Positions 34,901 to 48,748 of a stretch of 64,000 bases of DNA are shown piece by piece. The DNA comes from Acorus gramineus (Eukaryota; Streptophyta; Magnoliopsida; Acorales; Acoraceae), in NCBI GenBank assembly GCA_030737835.1, contig CM060854.1, positions 7,574,860 through 7,638,859 on the forward strand, in the 5' to 3' direction. Made by a program: the position numbers and the translations under genes. Below the pieces are notes generated by a model. The model had not been told where the DNA came from. It was given only the letters and a program-made list of their open reading frames with translations, and did not search any database. How positions within the stretch are numbered: position 1 is the first letter of the stretch; every line of letters begins with the position of its first letter.

Positions 34901-37900
34901 TTCATGTGTTAAGATTTTATGAATAAACATCTGCTGATCGTACAGTTGGAGTTGTACAATGAATCAATCAATTGCCAATTTTAGAGGTTTTGCTTTCTGC
35001 ACAGTAAGATCATCAAATGTTATAACATTCTATGTACGTTGAGGTTTTCTTCCTCCTTGTTTTAACTCGTGGAGTGGCCATCATGTCGTCATGTGGTAAA
35101 CTTAAATCAGGAAGATAATATGTTTTTGGCTAAGCTCTTTGCATATTTTTCACATTTGGTTTTCAGTCTTAATCATCATCTTTTAAGTATAGGTTTTTCT
35201 AAGTGTTATTTTTGCCATGCACTACTGCAAACTGTAGAATATCTCAAGATTGCCTTGTCTGACCTCACCAACCCAACTTGGAAGATTGTCATTTGCTATG
35301 TAAATATTCTTATCATATTTTGTTTGTTTATCTTCACTAATGCAGGCCACTTATATCACCTTTACACTATTTTTTATTTACTTGATATATTTAAAAAGAA
35401 ATGTATTTTTCTTGGTAAGTTAATTTATCAAACACAATAAACTTATATAAGGGATGTCTTGATATTTGGGTTCTTTTAGCGAATGGCGATTATATTTTTG
35501 AAGCTATGAAGCAACTTTAGAGCTTAATTGGATATGGAGAATTGAGTGCCGTTCTATCTAAATTACAAATAGAACATTTTGAATCAGATTTTTTTATTTT
35601 AGTTGATTGAGTTGTTTGAAAATGTGGGGAAGCGTAGCTGTTGAAATTGCGATGTAGCTGGACTGAATGCCAAGAACAAGTATTTCGGAAGAAAGATAAT
35701 ATGATGTGAATAGTTAATCATTGGAGAAGCAATTAACAGGAAAAAAAACCTTGAGTTAATTATTGCTGAAGGGAAATCATTTTATTGGGAGTTATATGAT
35801 GAAGAATGATATGAACTGTTGTTTTACAAGTTTACTTTCAGATTATCTCCAGCCAAGTTTTGAAATATTGGTGTCAATTGTTTTGTCAAAAATAGCTTTA
35901 GAGACATGTCATGGACACGGGCGAAATACTATTTCCCTAGTGTTGGCTTCTGTTGGTCATATGTGGGAAATAATGTCAATAGTTTAATATAGACACCGTC
36001 TTTTCTCAAAATATAATTTTTTAAATGATTGAAAATTGTGTGTATGAACTAGACTGCAGTATTAATCATAGGTCATAGTCCCTGCATAATCAAACTTTAC
36101 TTGATTGCATAAAACCTAGAGTTACTTGTTTTATCAGAGAGTTTCGATCGCATTTTTGATAGAATGAACTACAAATGTTTTTGTTTTGGCTAGGAAACAA
36201 AGTGATTTAGAGAGAATGAATAAAAATATGTAAGGGGTAATGCTAACTAATTCCATAGCTGTAACTTTTTAAATATAATTGCTTCTTTTTTTCACAAAAA
36301 AAAAAAACACTAATCCCTCATGTAAAATGATTAACAATCACTGGATTCCTTGCGTGAATAGAAACAATATAAAGAGAAATATGGATTTATAAGGATGGAA
36401 AATGGTGATGTTGATTGGGAGGGAGGTGGGAAGATGGAAGCCCTAGTCAGATAGTGCGTTGGAAGGGGACCCCCCCAGTGCACTTGCACAAGGAGGCTGC
36501 CCATTGTTTTCGGTACTTGTAGAAATGACATTGGTAAGACCCTATTATTTTTATGCTACAATAGCCTTGATTATCGAAGCAGGATCAACATGATTTTCCT
36601 TGAATACAGATTTGGTTTTTTATTTTTTTGAGAGGGGGGGGGGGGGGGGGTTGGGGTTGTCTGGGGATGCTGGAGTCATCAAGTGGGAGCTCGGGCGGTA
36701 GTGAGTTTCAGTGTTGCAGGGTGTCTATAAAAGACTGGCATGAATAGAGGATATTAAGCTCCTAAAGCAATGCATCATGGTCTCTGTTTCCGATTGTTCC
36801 CTTCCGTTATGGGAGATCAAAGAGTGTACAATGAAGAGTGGAAATAGTTTTGAGCAATATATATTTTATTTAAATTTCGTTTTGCCGCCTACAGAAATGC
36901 ATGACCATCTTGTTAAAGGAAGGTAGCCTTGATCGTGGAAGGAGAATTTTATCCCTTTATCACATGGATGTCAAGGTAGGGTACTTGGGGAGGGATCAAT
37001 AGGGATGCAATCATCATCTACGTTACAGGCTTTCCACTTCATTTGATGGGTGAAGACTGTTCGAGGGGTGTTGTAGATTCTTTTAATGAGCCACTCTAGA
37101 ACATGTAGGTGCATGTTGATGTTAGGGAGGTCAATTAAAGGGGTGATGGTCAAAGTTCAGGCCTAGCAAAGAAGAGCCTCTTTTTTTTTTTTTAATTTTA
37201 ATTTTATTTTTTATGAAAGTAATGTAGGTGCGATCTTATTAATAGATAACCCCCAACAATATGAGATGAGGAATCTCCAATCAAAAGATTACGAAAGGAA
37301 AGTAAAAATAGTTATCAAATCCAAAACAAAAACTGAATGAAAAGAAAATTATTTCCATTTGCTCTCCGGACCAGTCACTTCCCATGATTGTGGAAGGAGT
37401 CTCCACACCAAGAATCCAAATGACCCAAGCTTTAAGGAGAGATGCAATTGCTGCCAACACATTCTTCACATATATCCTCTTATATTGGAATATGCATTCG
37501 TTACGAGTAATCTATATACATCAATACATCGCATAAGGAACTAGCCATCGGAATTCAGAGTGACTACTTTGATCTCTTCTTTTCCATCTATTGCGGAATC
37601 ATCTCCACATACCTTCTAGGTCTTTAAAAGAGTAATTGGACCCTATTGCCTTTCTGACCTTCTCCCATATACAAACACTAAAAGGGCATAAAAAAATAGA
37701 TGTTCCCTGGTTTCCTCCTGATCACAAATGCTGTTGCCGTTGTGCGCTCATTTCAACCGGTTTGCTTCTGTAAGGGCCTTATCAAGGGAAAGGATCCATT
37801 CAACCATTGTCGTTGTGCGACGAAGAACCTGTTGAGAAAAGATTCATTGGGGACCAAAACTCCTTTTGATCATGTCACTGATTTCAACGACCACCTTATG

Positions 37901-40900
37901 TTGTGTTAAGTAGTTGGAGGTGGGTCAGCCTTTGACACTGTGACACATTATTGGAGAACTGGGTTTCAGTTAAACGACACAAATGTGTTTGATGATGGGA
38001 TACTGAGCATGAAGATTGAGGGCATGGAGTTAGTGTCTGTTAGGTTGGTGGGGTAGACTGAGGGTCGGGAGTCGATTTGTCCAAGTTGTCTTGGGGTGGA
38101 CAAGTGGTTGACGTCAGATGGTGGGACCAGCGTGGTAGGGTTTGATTAATTGGATGGATATGCTTTTATTGGTCGAAGATAGCGCACACCTATCAGGCTC
38201 GGAACAAACTCGATGTGGGGTGGAGGCATGGACTGGTCAGTTTTGTAGGCCACATGTTTGGGGTATCAGGCGTCAGCCCATATTACCAGATTGTCTGGAT
38301 TGTAATTGGGTGGGATAAGGTGGTGGTTAGCTGAACAGAGCGAAATTTTGTATAGGTCTTTGCGTGTGGCTTTGGGCTGGGATCTCTACACATGGCTGAA
38401 TCAAGTTCAACTTTATAACCTCATCTGTCCATGCCCATGCTAGGTTCAAATCCTCTCCATTGAGGTCTTCAAGTCAATTTTTTTTGGGAACATCTCTGGT
38501 GATGGTCCCTTTTCCAGGATTAAGGCAGGGAGTGACATGGAGGGATCCTGCGATAGATTAGTCATTTAGAAAATGTAGGGTTGCCTTGAGGATGGATAGA
38601 TAGGGATGAATAAAACCACCGTCTGTCCAAAAAAAGGAAAGAAAAAAAAAAAGAAAAAAAAGATCCCCCAATATACTTCGCACTAATAATGTAAAAAACT
38701 GACTGGGTGTGTGTTGTATATTAAAGAAAGTGCTTAAAGCGCTTCTACATAATCTTCCGAAGGCCATTTGGAAACAATTTTGGGCATATTTTCATTCCCC
38801 TGGGATCTTTTTTGTCCAGTATCTGTTCCAAATAAGTTGTGGTGAGAGATTCTGGGAAGTATGCTTGTTACATTTCTTTGGAGAAAGGGTCCTAGATTGA
38901 ATTTCTTAGGAAGCTAGAAATGCTGAAGCTTTTGGGAAATCATTTTGCTGCTCATTTCCAAATCTAAAAGCAAAAAATTACATCTTTGTTTACCATTATT
39001 TCTTCGTTGAAAATCAGTTGAAATCCATACAGTCAAATAACCTTTTTAAATCCTATAAAATCAGATTCCTGAAAATTGACTGTGAACTGGACTTAAAATT
39101 GTGTGAAATTAATACATTTTATTAATATATATACCACAAAGCGTTAAGAAACTGAAAACATCAAGCAGCACCCTCAAACACACCATTAATTTTAGTGTCT
39201 CATAAGTGTCAGTTTTCTAAAGTAAAGCCAATTTGTGTTGGCATTGCTTATACTTTGATACTATTTTTCTGACGGAGGGTGAAAGGGATATAGTTGAGTT
39301 GAGGAAGGCTTCTCAATCCTTTGAAGAGCAGTTTCTTTATTTTAGATGTCTAGTTCTTGTTATAAACCTAATTGTTTTTGTATTCTCTGATTCATAGTTG
39401 GGTCAGGCATCCTGGGTGATTTATTAATGCAATGCATATTTCAGTTCATGGGCATGTATATGGCAGACTTCTTATGTTGAGTTTAGATGGGATGTGAGTT
39501 GTGAGTGAAGTTTTAACTTTTCACTGTAGATAAAGCTCTTCAATGCTCATACTTTTTTAAGAAAAAAGTCTATGTATCCCTAATTTTTTTTGTATTTTCT
39601 AATTCATAGTTGGGTTGGGTATCCCTGTGTGATTTGTTCGTGCATTGCATATTCTGTTCATGGGCATGTATATAGTAGGCTTCTAATGTTTGGTTTAGGT
39701 AGGATGGGAATTGTGAATGGAGTTTGAGCTTTTCACTCTAGATACCACTCCTCAATGCTCATGTTTAAAAGAAAAGAGGTTATGAAGAAAATTCTATGGA
39801 TTATTATAAGGTTCTTGCTCTTGGAAAGAATTACTGACTGATCTTCATAAAGCTCAATATTTAGTGACTTTGGCTAGATTTCAGGCATTGCTTGTGATTT
39901 GATAACCATGCTGTTGGAATTGTCAAATGGATGTCAACATAATTCATACTGACCTGCCACACATTCAATTAAAAGAGGTACTGGTATATAAAAATAAGTA
40001 ATTTAAAGTCTACTTTTTAAAAGCCAGATACACTGGAATGATGATCAGGTACCAGTTACACGGTGAATACAGCCAGAATTTGGAACTCTGCTGAGTTGTT
40101 TTTTTTCTAAATAAAAAATTGTTCAGGCTAGTAGAGTGGTTTTTTCTTTTTCTTTATTTTTGGGGCGGGGGGGAGGAGGGGAGGGGATTGGTGATTGAGT
40201 GAGTGTGGTTATCTCTTTTCCTCTCTTTCCTGTCAACGATTCCAGTTGACATCTTGTTCACTGGTTTAGATGCACAGAGCTTTATTTTGCTGGTGTTTGG
40301 ACTTTGGTTCTCTAGAAAAAGATACCAGTTACAACTAGGAGAAAATTTTTATATCAGAAAGATGATGAATATTCTGATCTGAGGAAATGATTATATGTAA
40401 TGACATGTCTTGTGATTCTTGAGAGTCTGAAATAATATGGTTTGTGGGATCTTGCCATATAGTTTTAAGATTTTCGCCTTACTATCAAATGCCTTTCTGT
40501 TCTTTAATTTTCTTTTTAGAAAACATGGTCGGCCTTATCAATTTCTGTTCATCATAGTTAGAATCTACTTGGACAGCATTTTGACAATCGTGAATATCAA
40601 AGTAAGCTATAGAAGAGAGGCCATCAATAGTTTTCACTTAATACATAGAAGATTGACAGATATACCTCGCAAGCCACCAGAAAATTGCTTGTCAAAATAA
40701 GGGAGTGAGGAGATGCTGATTGTGAATTCTGTCTTGCATCAACTGAACGGCCTGGACTAACAGTATCTCTGTTTGTTTTGTTTTTCATTTTGGTGAGGAT
40801 GCTTCCGTTGTCAATGTGTTTGTTCTTGAAGTGCAGTAAACAATGAAGAATTGCCTCTTGATTTGATAGGTTAATACATTGCATGATAGAATAATTTAGA

Positions 40901-43900
40901 ATGTGACAGTCTATAGTTCATTCAAAGTTTTTTTTTTCCTTCGCCGAGATGATATAGAGCCTTTTATTGCAAGTTTATCTATAGTCTCCCAGAGCTTTCT
41001 GTGAGCTCATGTTTGAGCCCCTTCTTTTATTTGCTTAATTTTGTGAATGCTTGGAAAGTTGTCCAATTGTTCTTATAGGCTTACAAACTCCTACAACTAT
41101 CTATACATTTTTAATTGTTATGTTTTATTGATTTTTGAAACGCTATCAACATTTTTCTTTATTAAATATATGCATGATATTATCTTTTCCACATATCCAC
41201 CAGATCAATATCAAATTTTCTTGTTCTTCTATGCCTCAATGCAGCTGGTTATTTGACCTTGATTCCAACTGCAGATATTATTGAGTACACTAGAAAGCTG
41301 ATGTCGGATTCACAGACTAAGTTATACAGAAATAATTTGAAGATGCCATCTCTAATCTTGGATGAGAAGGAGAGGAAGCAATCAAGGTTTATTTCAAACA
41401 ACAGTTTGGTTGATGATCCTTGTGCTCTGGAGATGGAAAAGGCAACAATCAATCCTTGGACGTCTGAGGAGAAGAAAATTTTCATGGATATGCTTGCCAC
41501 ATTTGGGAAGGACTTTTCGAAAATTGCTTCTCACTTGAGTCACAAGACAACAGCAGATTGCATAGAGTTTTATTACAAGAACCAAAAGTCAGAAAGTTTT
41601 AGAGAAGTGAAGAAGAAATTGGAGTTCCGGAAACAAATGCGAACTACAAATACATATTTGGTGGCATCGGGCAAGATCTTGAATCGGGATTCAAATTCCT
41701 ATCTGCTGGGCGCAGCTTCTGTTGTTGCAGAGCAGACTGATGGCAATATTAAGGCTCAGCACAGGTATCCTCGAAGTTATGATTATCATATGTCTAATGA
41801 GGGTGACAATTTGTTGGAAAGGACAATCCACAACGATATTTCTGGCAATGAAGCCGCAGCTGCCGATGTTTTGGCTGGCATGTGTGGGGCTCTGTCCTCG
41901 GAGGCAGTGAGCTCTTGTGTTACTAGTGCTGTTGACCCTGTGGAGGGTTATCAGGAACGGAAAAGACAGAATGCAAATCATATTCCTATCAATGGCCCTT
42001 ATATGCCAGACGGCAGTCAACATTTTATTGATGAGGATGACACCTGTTCAGACAAGGGGTCTGTGGATCTGGACACTGTTGATTGGACAGATGAGGAGAA
42101 GTCCTCATTTATTAGGGCATTGAATTCTTTTGGTAAGGACTTCACCAAAATTTCAAGAAGTGTTGGGACACGATCAACAGCCCAGTGCAAGATCTTTTTC
42201 AGCAAGGCACGGAAATGTCTTAGACTTGATGGGATCAATCAAGTGGTTAGGGATGGAAGAAATCCGATGAGCGGTGACAATGGGGAGAGTAGTGATACTG
42301 ATGATGCTGGTGCTGCAGAGATGGATTCTGCAATATGCAGTACACAGTCTTGTTCAAAGACAGATGTGGACTTCACCCAGTCGGTTACAAATGCAACATG
42401 TGAAGAATATGGACCACCTGAGAACTGTTTGTTGATTGAACCGGAAAAATCATGTGATAAGGATGAGTTGAGAGCAGGTCCAATGAATTGTGAAGGGGCT
42501 GCAACTCAGGCTAACAACAGATTGAGTGGAAGAGAGGAAAGCTGCCAAACTGGTATGATCCCGGAGTATATATTCAGAGAAGGGGCAGATGTGGCAGGTA
42601 CCTTATCGAATTGTGATTTGTCAGTCCAACTCAGTGTGGTTGATGGGGAGATGAAGGAGAGGGAAGTTGACATGGTGGTATCTCCTGCTGAATCTATCCC
42701 TGTTGAGGGTTCTGGGGGAGCTGACCAATCCAAGCAGCATTCCTTGACTGATATCCAAAAGGATGTTGGCCAAACAATAACCACCGAGGTGTCAAAATTC
42801 AGGTCCTCTTCACCCCAACTTCTGATGACGAAAACTGGATTACATGACAAGCTTGACAAGCAGGTGTGCACAGATGCCAATGATGCAAGAATCTCATCTC
42901 CTTTGATGGATTTGAACACAACTGGAAACATTTGTGATGCAATGACCGATTCTTGTTTCCATCAGATTGATGTCAATGTTCCAAATTGCCAGCCACCAAT
43001 GTCGATGGAACTGCTGCCCTGCTCACAGAAGCCGCATGTAGCAAGGAAGCAAAAAGATTCACCCACTTTCTTGCCTGCAAATCCGATTTCATGGGATCCA
43101 TCTTCCTCAAATTATGAGAATGGTCTCCATAAAGTTGTCATACCCCCATCAACTCTTAATTTTAGAGAGCATGGGACCAGCAATCCATTGAATTCTCTCA
43201 ACTCCGAACTCCATCAGCGAAGTCATCTACTGAATCCTTCCTTGAATCAAAATCGAGCTGATTCACGGGTCCTCAGGGATTACCCTATTCAGGTTTTGAA
43301 CACACAAGTGTTGAACGGAGACATGGTCATGGATGACAAAACGTCGGCTGTGCCTGAAAACTATGCAAAGAATGGGGATGATCCCACCATTAATATCTCT
43401 TCAGCAAACAAGTGCAATGAGAACCACAACGATTCAAGATCACTGCATCTGCCCGTGGAGAGTCCTCCTGAGCCAAAGACCAGAGAGGATTCAGATGATC
43501 ATCCAAGATATCCTCAAGTCCGAAGTCACTCTGACAGTGAAGGGCAATCTCGGTGGTCTGGTGATGTCAAGCTGTTTGGTCAGATACTCAGCCATCCTTC
43601 ACAGTCGCTGAAGTCAAAGCCTGCACGTGTGGGTGAAGACAAAGCCCCTACGCCATTGGTGCTGAACCTTCCCAGCAATGGAGTGGATGAACCTCTGGTT
43701 CATCATTCCTCAAATCAGGGGATGTCATCTCGCCCAAGCCTAGAAGACCTGCAGATCAGCAGAAGTTGTGTCATGTGGGATAGGAATCACGCGCAGGCAA
43801 CTGGTTTCGATTCATCGGCGGAATCTCTTATGCTGGTGGCAGGCTATGCAAGGGCTTGCAGGTTAGAGCAGGATGCCCTGGAGGGGTTAATGAGGGGCCG

Positions 43901-44282
43901 CCGGGGATCATCAATACCTTCAACAACAATAGACCGCAACAGCAATGGAGCTTTGGCATTAGATTTCGATCGGTCCTACAGAGTCGCATCAAATTGTGAT
44001 ATGGGGATACCGCAGGTCGAGTATCATCCCCATGTCTTGCAAAAACAGGTGCAGCAACCACAGCTGATACAGCTAGAGAGGCGGCGGCCTCGTGATGTCT
44101 TGTTGGAGCTGCAGAAGAGGGGGGTTGGGTTTGATGGGATACCCGGGTTCCAACAGCCGCACTGTTATCCACCGCAGGGGACTTCGGCCTTAACGGATCC
44201 CGTGGTGGCCATAAAGAGACATTATGCTAGGCATGCAGGAATCCAAAGCGATGATGATTCATGGAGAGATCTGGGTAGGTAG
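31830..44282 (+). CDS. PWR: POWERDRESS-like SANT/MYB corepressor (NCoR-type), 4 coding exons
   Basis: The exons 31830-32043, 32140-32940, 33630-34745 and 41245-44282 give 1722 aa; all junctions are GT-AG and all are phase 1. The N-terminus MPPEPLPWERKDYFERRKHG with TPRWRES, GSSRDYSR and KQGGYQ is the signature of plant POWERDRESS proteins. There is a basic patch KKKQRLGWGQGLAKREKK (exon 2), a coiled coil at about 415-445, SANT1 at about 780-825 (NPWTSEEKKIF...CIEFYYKN) and SANT2 at about 989-1034 (VDWTDEEKSSF...CKIFFSKARK). A long disordered tail ends with a short conserved block, VVAIKRHYARHAG...SWRDLGR. In Arabidopsis PWR works with histone deacetylase HDA9 in the nucleus, affecting flowering, senescence and warmth responses. 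The last exon holds both SANT domains and the whole tail. Intron 3 is 6.5 kb and full of repeats. Confidence 0.9.
37180..37900 (-). mobile_element. LINE fragment in intron 3, antisense to the host gene
   Basis: A T-run at 37182-37193 is a minus-strand poly(A) tail. To its right the minus strand codes ITRNECIFQYKRIYVKNVL, then AAIASLLKAW, the LINE C-terminal motif, and upstream of it EETREHLFFYA, the zinc-finger-like 'ET..HLFF' motif. Stops interrupt the frame. Insertion in reverse orientation inside an intron is the usual tolerated arrangement. Confidence 0.65.
37901..38660 (+). other. Unclassified GC-richer insert ending in an A-rich tail
   Basis: The base composition differs from the surrounding intron. 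No open frame is kept on either strand. It ends at about 38625-38660 in an A/G-rich run like a retroelement tail on the plus strand. Confidence 0.3.
39373..39790 (+). repeat. Two-copy tandem duplication, 212-bp period
   Basis: TTCATAGTTGGGT occurs at 39391 and 39603. The units share TTGTATTYTCTRATTCATAG, GATTT.TT..TGCAATGCATAT-like text, TTCATGGGCATGTATAT, AGCTTTTCACT-like text and CTCAATGCTCAT. Divergence is roughly one base in eight by eye, so it is not recent. Confidence 0.75.
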
Positions 44283-45332
44283 TAGTAGTTGCTTGTTTTA
44301 TTTTTAGTACATGTTTAGGAGATAAAAAAAATTCAAATGGGATTGAATAGGTGATGGAAAAGGTGGAGTTTTTCTTGAGGTTTGAGGCATGATGTACAAT
44401 GCCCTTTTTTTTTTGTAATATATGTTCTTGTAACATTAGTGAAACGGGGAAGCAAAGGAGAGGTGGTTCTTTCCTTTCTCTCTCTTGACATTTTCTGCCT
44501 TTTTTTTTGGGGGATATTGGGAGGCAGGGTTCATAGCTTGCTGTTCTGTTTCAATTTTTTGTGGGAGGGAAGTATTTCACCTGTTATTGAAATTGCCCTC
44601 GCAATATTGTGTAGGGTCTATATTCTATTTGCTTATGTTAGGGAGAAAATCTGGGTTTATAACTCTTTAATACAACTATGATTTACACCAAATAAATTCC
44701 AAGTCCGTTTGTCTTACCCTATCAAGCTAACAAGCAAACATTTTAGATAAAGCAAATAACAAACAGGGTCTTATCTAAAATGAGTGCTCTCACCCGCTTG
44801 AAATCGTTCTAATACCTAGATGAATCAAGTATGTTTGCCTAATTTGTTTTTTTTTTGAAACTGAAAAAGTTTAATCAAGCATATACTGCTCTAATGGAAT
44901 ATATACTGTATTATGACAATATATGCTTCACTACTAAAATGTACTGTGTATAGTCACTTGTGGTCCGCATAAGGTAGAGTGGTTCGACTGGCTATTGTTT
45001 TTCGTTCAGGCGGTAGAACCCCATTCAAATAAATGGGGTTCGTCCAAGCTTCCACTATTGCAACATGTGTGATCGCACATACCACACAATGACAACACAT
45101 GCGACGCGTGTACCAAGGAGCGCACATGGTGCATGCGGCCGCACTACTGGGTGCATTAGCATTCCACTAATTAAAAGGAATGGGCCACAAAAGATAAGTT
45201 TACCAAGAGTTCATCTATACCAAGCTACAGTATCCACCCTCATGTCTCAAAAGTTCAAAAACCATAAATAAAACTAGGAAGCTAGCAGATCACACCCTTT
45301 TCTTTTTCCATTTTTTTCAGAAGCTAATCCTC
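44283..45332. other. Convergent intergenic region between POWERDRESS-like gene and S1FA
   Basis: The first 400 bases are probably the 3' UTR of the plus-strand gene. A perfect 10-bp inverted repeat lies at 44741-44750/44771-44780 (TTTTAGATAA). Another lies at 45016-45025/45032-45041 (GAACCCCATT, 6-base loop). A GC-richer patch at 45060-45160 has no coding sense. Confidence 0.45.
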
Positions 45333-48300
45333 TTATTCTCCCGGAGCGGAAACACCTTGCTTGAGCCTCTCCCTTTTCATCTTCTTCTTGGAAACAGGCT
45401 TCTTCTTCCGGGCTGGCAGTGTCTTCTGGGCATACATGTACAGGGCATAGTTCCCAGCAAGAATGAGCAGCACAAGCCCTCCCACCACAAGCAGCACAAT
45501 CAATCCTGGGTTGAGCGCTTTCGCTCCTTCCTCGACAAATGCATTTCTCTGTCATCCCAATTTAGAAAAAGTGAAGCAAAAAGAGGTGGTTAATGACAAC
45601 ATGTATAACTACATTGATAATCAAATAAAGTAAATCTCTATTTTATGCTTTGGAACTGTATCTATGAATTAATAAAATTAGTTGTACTCCCACCTTTATT
45701 CAAGAGATAAAACATAATCTCAATTTTTCTGCAAACTAATCATTCTATGTTACTTAAAGATGATTGAAATCCATACTACCATTACCAATATAATTCGGCA
45801 GGGGCAAAAATACAATTCAAGTGAGCTTTGGGAAAACTTTTGGAAATTTCAGAAAACTACAAAAATCAGAAAAATTAATCTGGCATGCAAATCTCCAATA
45901 TAAATCAAATGCACTTCACGCAGTTTGCTAGCACTTATGGATCACATGCAATGAAATGATTTTTCAAAGGAGAATATATTGGGAGAATGTTTGGCTTGGT
46001 TGGTATGAGATTGAAGGAGACATATTTTGAGGGTAGATAGAGAAAGTGAAGAAGGGGTGGTTCCTTCTGTGGTTGTGTGTGAATCAATCTGGAGGGAATT
46101 TAAGGGGTCCAATAGTATATTTGTTATGAGTTTGTGTTTTATTGTTTATTTTTCTTATAAAAGCAAGGGGGGGCCCTTGTTTCCCTAACCCTGAGGATGT
46201 TATTTCATTATGTAATGATACACATCACTTCTTTTTTATTTTAAAAAAGAAAATACATGATCTTCCATGACGCCATACATGAATATATTATAAAAACTTA
46301 TGTGTTTCAGTTATAACACCTGAGCTTGTGCAAAATCCTCAATAATTGACCTTAAAATCTAATAGAGCAAAACCTAGTTGAGCTTGTGCAAAAAAACCTA
46401 GTTTTTGCTACAACTTGATCGTTTGATAAGTTGCAGAATAGATGAAGATGAACTTACCTAGCAAAATATTTAATTAAAATTTCACAAGGGTGGTTCTGTG
46501 ATCAATTGACACCGAGAGAGAAAAAAAATCAAAGAAAAACAATTTTTTATCTTTCAAATTTGGTAAAGGGCTATGATATTTACTATTTTGCGGAATACAT
46601 AACATCTATTTTTAACTTGATCTTGTTTGAACTTCATTTAATATAGACCTAAGCATACACAAATTTGTTCATTACCTAGCATACAATCTATGTTCATTTC
46701 GAATCTACCAAGTGAAGAAGTAATAAATTGCACAGTAGACACAAATTTTTATGCGAAAAAACATTCAGAGAAAAACTGTGGGACCTTGACCAAAGAACAA
46801 ATCACTAGATAATATGACAAACAAAAGTATAATCAGACGTTCTGACTCTCACATTATCCAGTTAATGTCCTCTCTAAACCTGGCTAGTTAACTTCCACAT
46901 CCACCTCATGTTGTTCACGTTCGACCCCATCTCAAGCTTCTCTTCAATACTTCATCAGGCAAACATACCTTGATCCCCTCGATGCATTGTCTAGCTCCAT
47001 CTTCTACCTCTCGAAATGAAGACCCACCACTCAAATTTCTCTTTAGATATATGGTGGAACGGTAACTTAAGTTTTCATAGATGGATATATATAAAAAATC
47101 TATGGATCTAGAAATAGAGGATAAAAATAAAAGATCCCCAAAAAAGAATCTTTTTAAGACAAGAACTTATACTGTCAATGAATAGGTTTCTCAAAAAGAT
47201 TCCACTCACAAAAATAAAAATAGTCAATAAAAATTTCCTTTTGAAAATTCTCTCAAAACCATATCTTTGATGTCACAAGAGTTCTATGGATTCCTTTAAA
47301 AAATCATATTATAAAGCCACACATTTCATAGAGTTTTGCCAGTTACAACAAAACCATCCGGATGGGTAATTGAACGCCCAAACTCTATTATGGAAATCTT
47401 TATGGATAAATGTTATGTACCAATCTCAATGCTAAAATGTGCATCGACCATCTCACAAACCCAAACTAATCACAACTTACATTATTTCCTGAAATAATGA
47501 TCATATATCAAGATCAGCAAATTGGAAAGTAGTCAGACAAAAATCCCCTTTATATCTTCTTCAATGATCCATGCTTTGTCCTTCTGTAACTTTCCTAGCC
47601 ATTTTATAAAAATTCAATGGTGTAGAATTTTCCTTAGAGAAGCTACTATTCTTAGGAGGAGAATGTCTTCAATGATCTCATTTGACTTGCTGGATAGCAG
47701 ATAGGACATTGACAGGCTTTTATCAGAAATCAGATAGCAGCTTCTAGAAGGTTCACTTTTGAAAGAGTGGGAAGTAAAAGAATGAAACATTAAACAACTT
47801 AATGCGGTGGTTCACAACAATGGCTAAGATACTGTGTTTGAAAATACAAATCAAAACAAACTAGAATTACAAGTGGTGCTAGCTTGAGTTTGAAGTGCTG
47901 GGACAAAAGTGAGAATAAGATGGAACAATGAAAAATAAATAATCTAAAAATTGGTAAGATCCTGCAAGTATCAAGACACTGGAGGCACTTATACAAACTC
48001 TGTTAGGAGTTAAGTCTGGAATTCTGGAACAAGTGGATTTGTTCATCCAAAAAAGCGTCAAGCGAATTGCAAAATTCAAACCTCATAAGACACACATTGA
48101 AAGATATATAATAAATGAATGGGAGTGGAAAGAACATTCAAAAATTGCCATTCCCTGTGTATCTTCTGACAATGATAAACTAAAGTGGATACATATACAA
48201 GTACCTTATATTTCATAACATAGTTACACCATGCCATTTCACAACTAAACATCCATTCCCATTTAAGAGCAGAAAATTAGAATTGCGTATGTACGCCCTT

Positions 48301-48593
48301 AAATTGAAACTTTGAAAAACTAATCAAATAAAAAAAAAAATTATTCAACTTTACAAGCTAAAATGTCAATATCTGCATAAAAAATGCAACAAAACCAAAA
48401 AAAGCAAACGGAAAAAAAAAACCCGGTCCATATAATCTCATCACAATAACAAACAAATCATGTTAAAACAGATCCAATTTTTCTGTCAATTCTCCAAACA
48501 TCATGATAATTATGAGGGAACACATCAAGATCCATACAGAAAAAAATACAAGATCAGATCTGTTCATACCTTGTTATCAGCGAACTCCGCCAT
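45333..48593 (-). CDS. S1FA: DNA-binding protein S1FA
   Basis: Two exons, 48570-48593 (MAEFADNK) and 45333-45548, joined in phase by the donor AACAAG|gtatga and the acceptor GATGACAG|AGAAAT. The product is 79 aa. The core [20 protein letters not shown] plus [20 protein letters not shown] and the tail [20 protein letters not shown] are those of plant S1FA. This small basic protein was first described as binding the negative element S1F of plastid-protein gene promoters. The sequence shows one strong hydrophobic segment (about 21-42) and a Lys-rich tail, so a membrane protein is also plausible; I infer this, it is not proven here. The split after eight codons leaves a 3 kb intron with a LINE-like remnant. 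A different minus frame in exon 2 is a shadow. Confidence 0.92.
45980..46220 (+). mobile_element. LINE-like 3' remnant in the S1FA intron
   Basis: One plus frame reads [18 protein letters not shown], which resembles the tail motif 'IWRERN.R.FEG' of plant LINE ORF2. It is followed by an AT-rich 3' end with TTATTTCATTATGTAATGAT. It is short and degenerate, so support is modest. Confidence 0.35.
46221..48569 (-). other. Rest of the S1FA intron
   Basis: AT-rich, without recognisable exons or elements. The frames at 47522-47704 and 47799-48218 show no protein features. Confidence 0.4.
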
Positions 48594-48748
48594 GAATCAA
48601 TCTTTCGATGGTCCCACGGAAACCCCTGCAAAATCAACGGAGAAAGAGGGATCGACGTTCAGATCTCATGAGAATCAAATGAACCCAAACAGATCGAGAG
48701 ATCTGTATCGAAGTAATTGATGAGGGGGGTTGAGAATGTCTTCTTCAC

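Larger units (their letters stand above)
34746..41244 (+). other. Large repeat-bearing intron 3 of the POWERDRESS-like gene
   Basis: It runs from the donor CCTG|gtgagt to the acceptor CAATGCAG|CTGG. It contains a G-run of about 18 (36637-36654), a minus-strand LINE fragment and a 212-bp tandem duplication, listed separately. A GC-richer non-coding stretch (about 37920-38620) ends in an A-rich run. I see no conserved extra exon. Confidence 0.7.

Noticed and set aside
45274-45555. 93-codon Cys-rich minus frame
   Set aside because: It is a shadow frame of S1FA exon 2. The true frame gives the conserved S1FA core.
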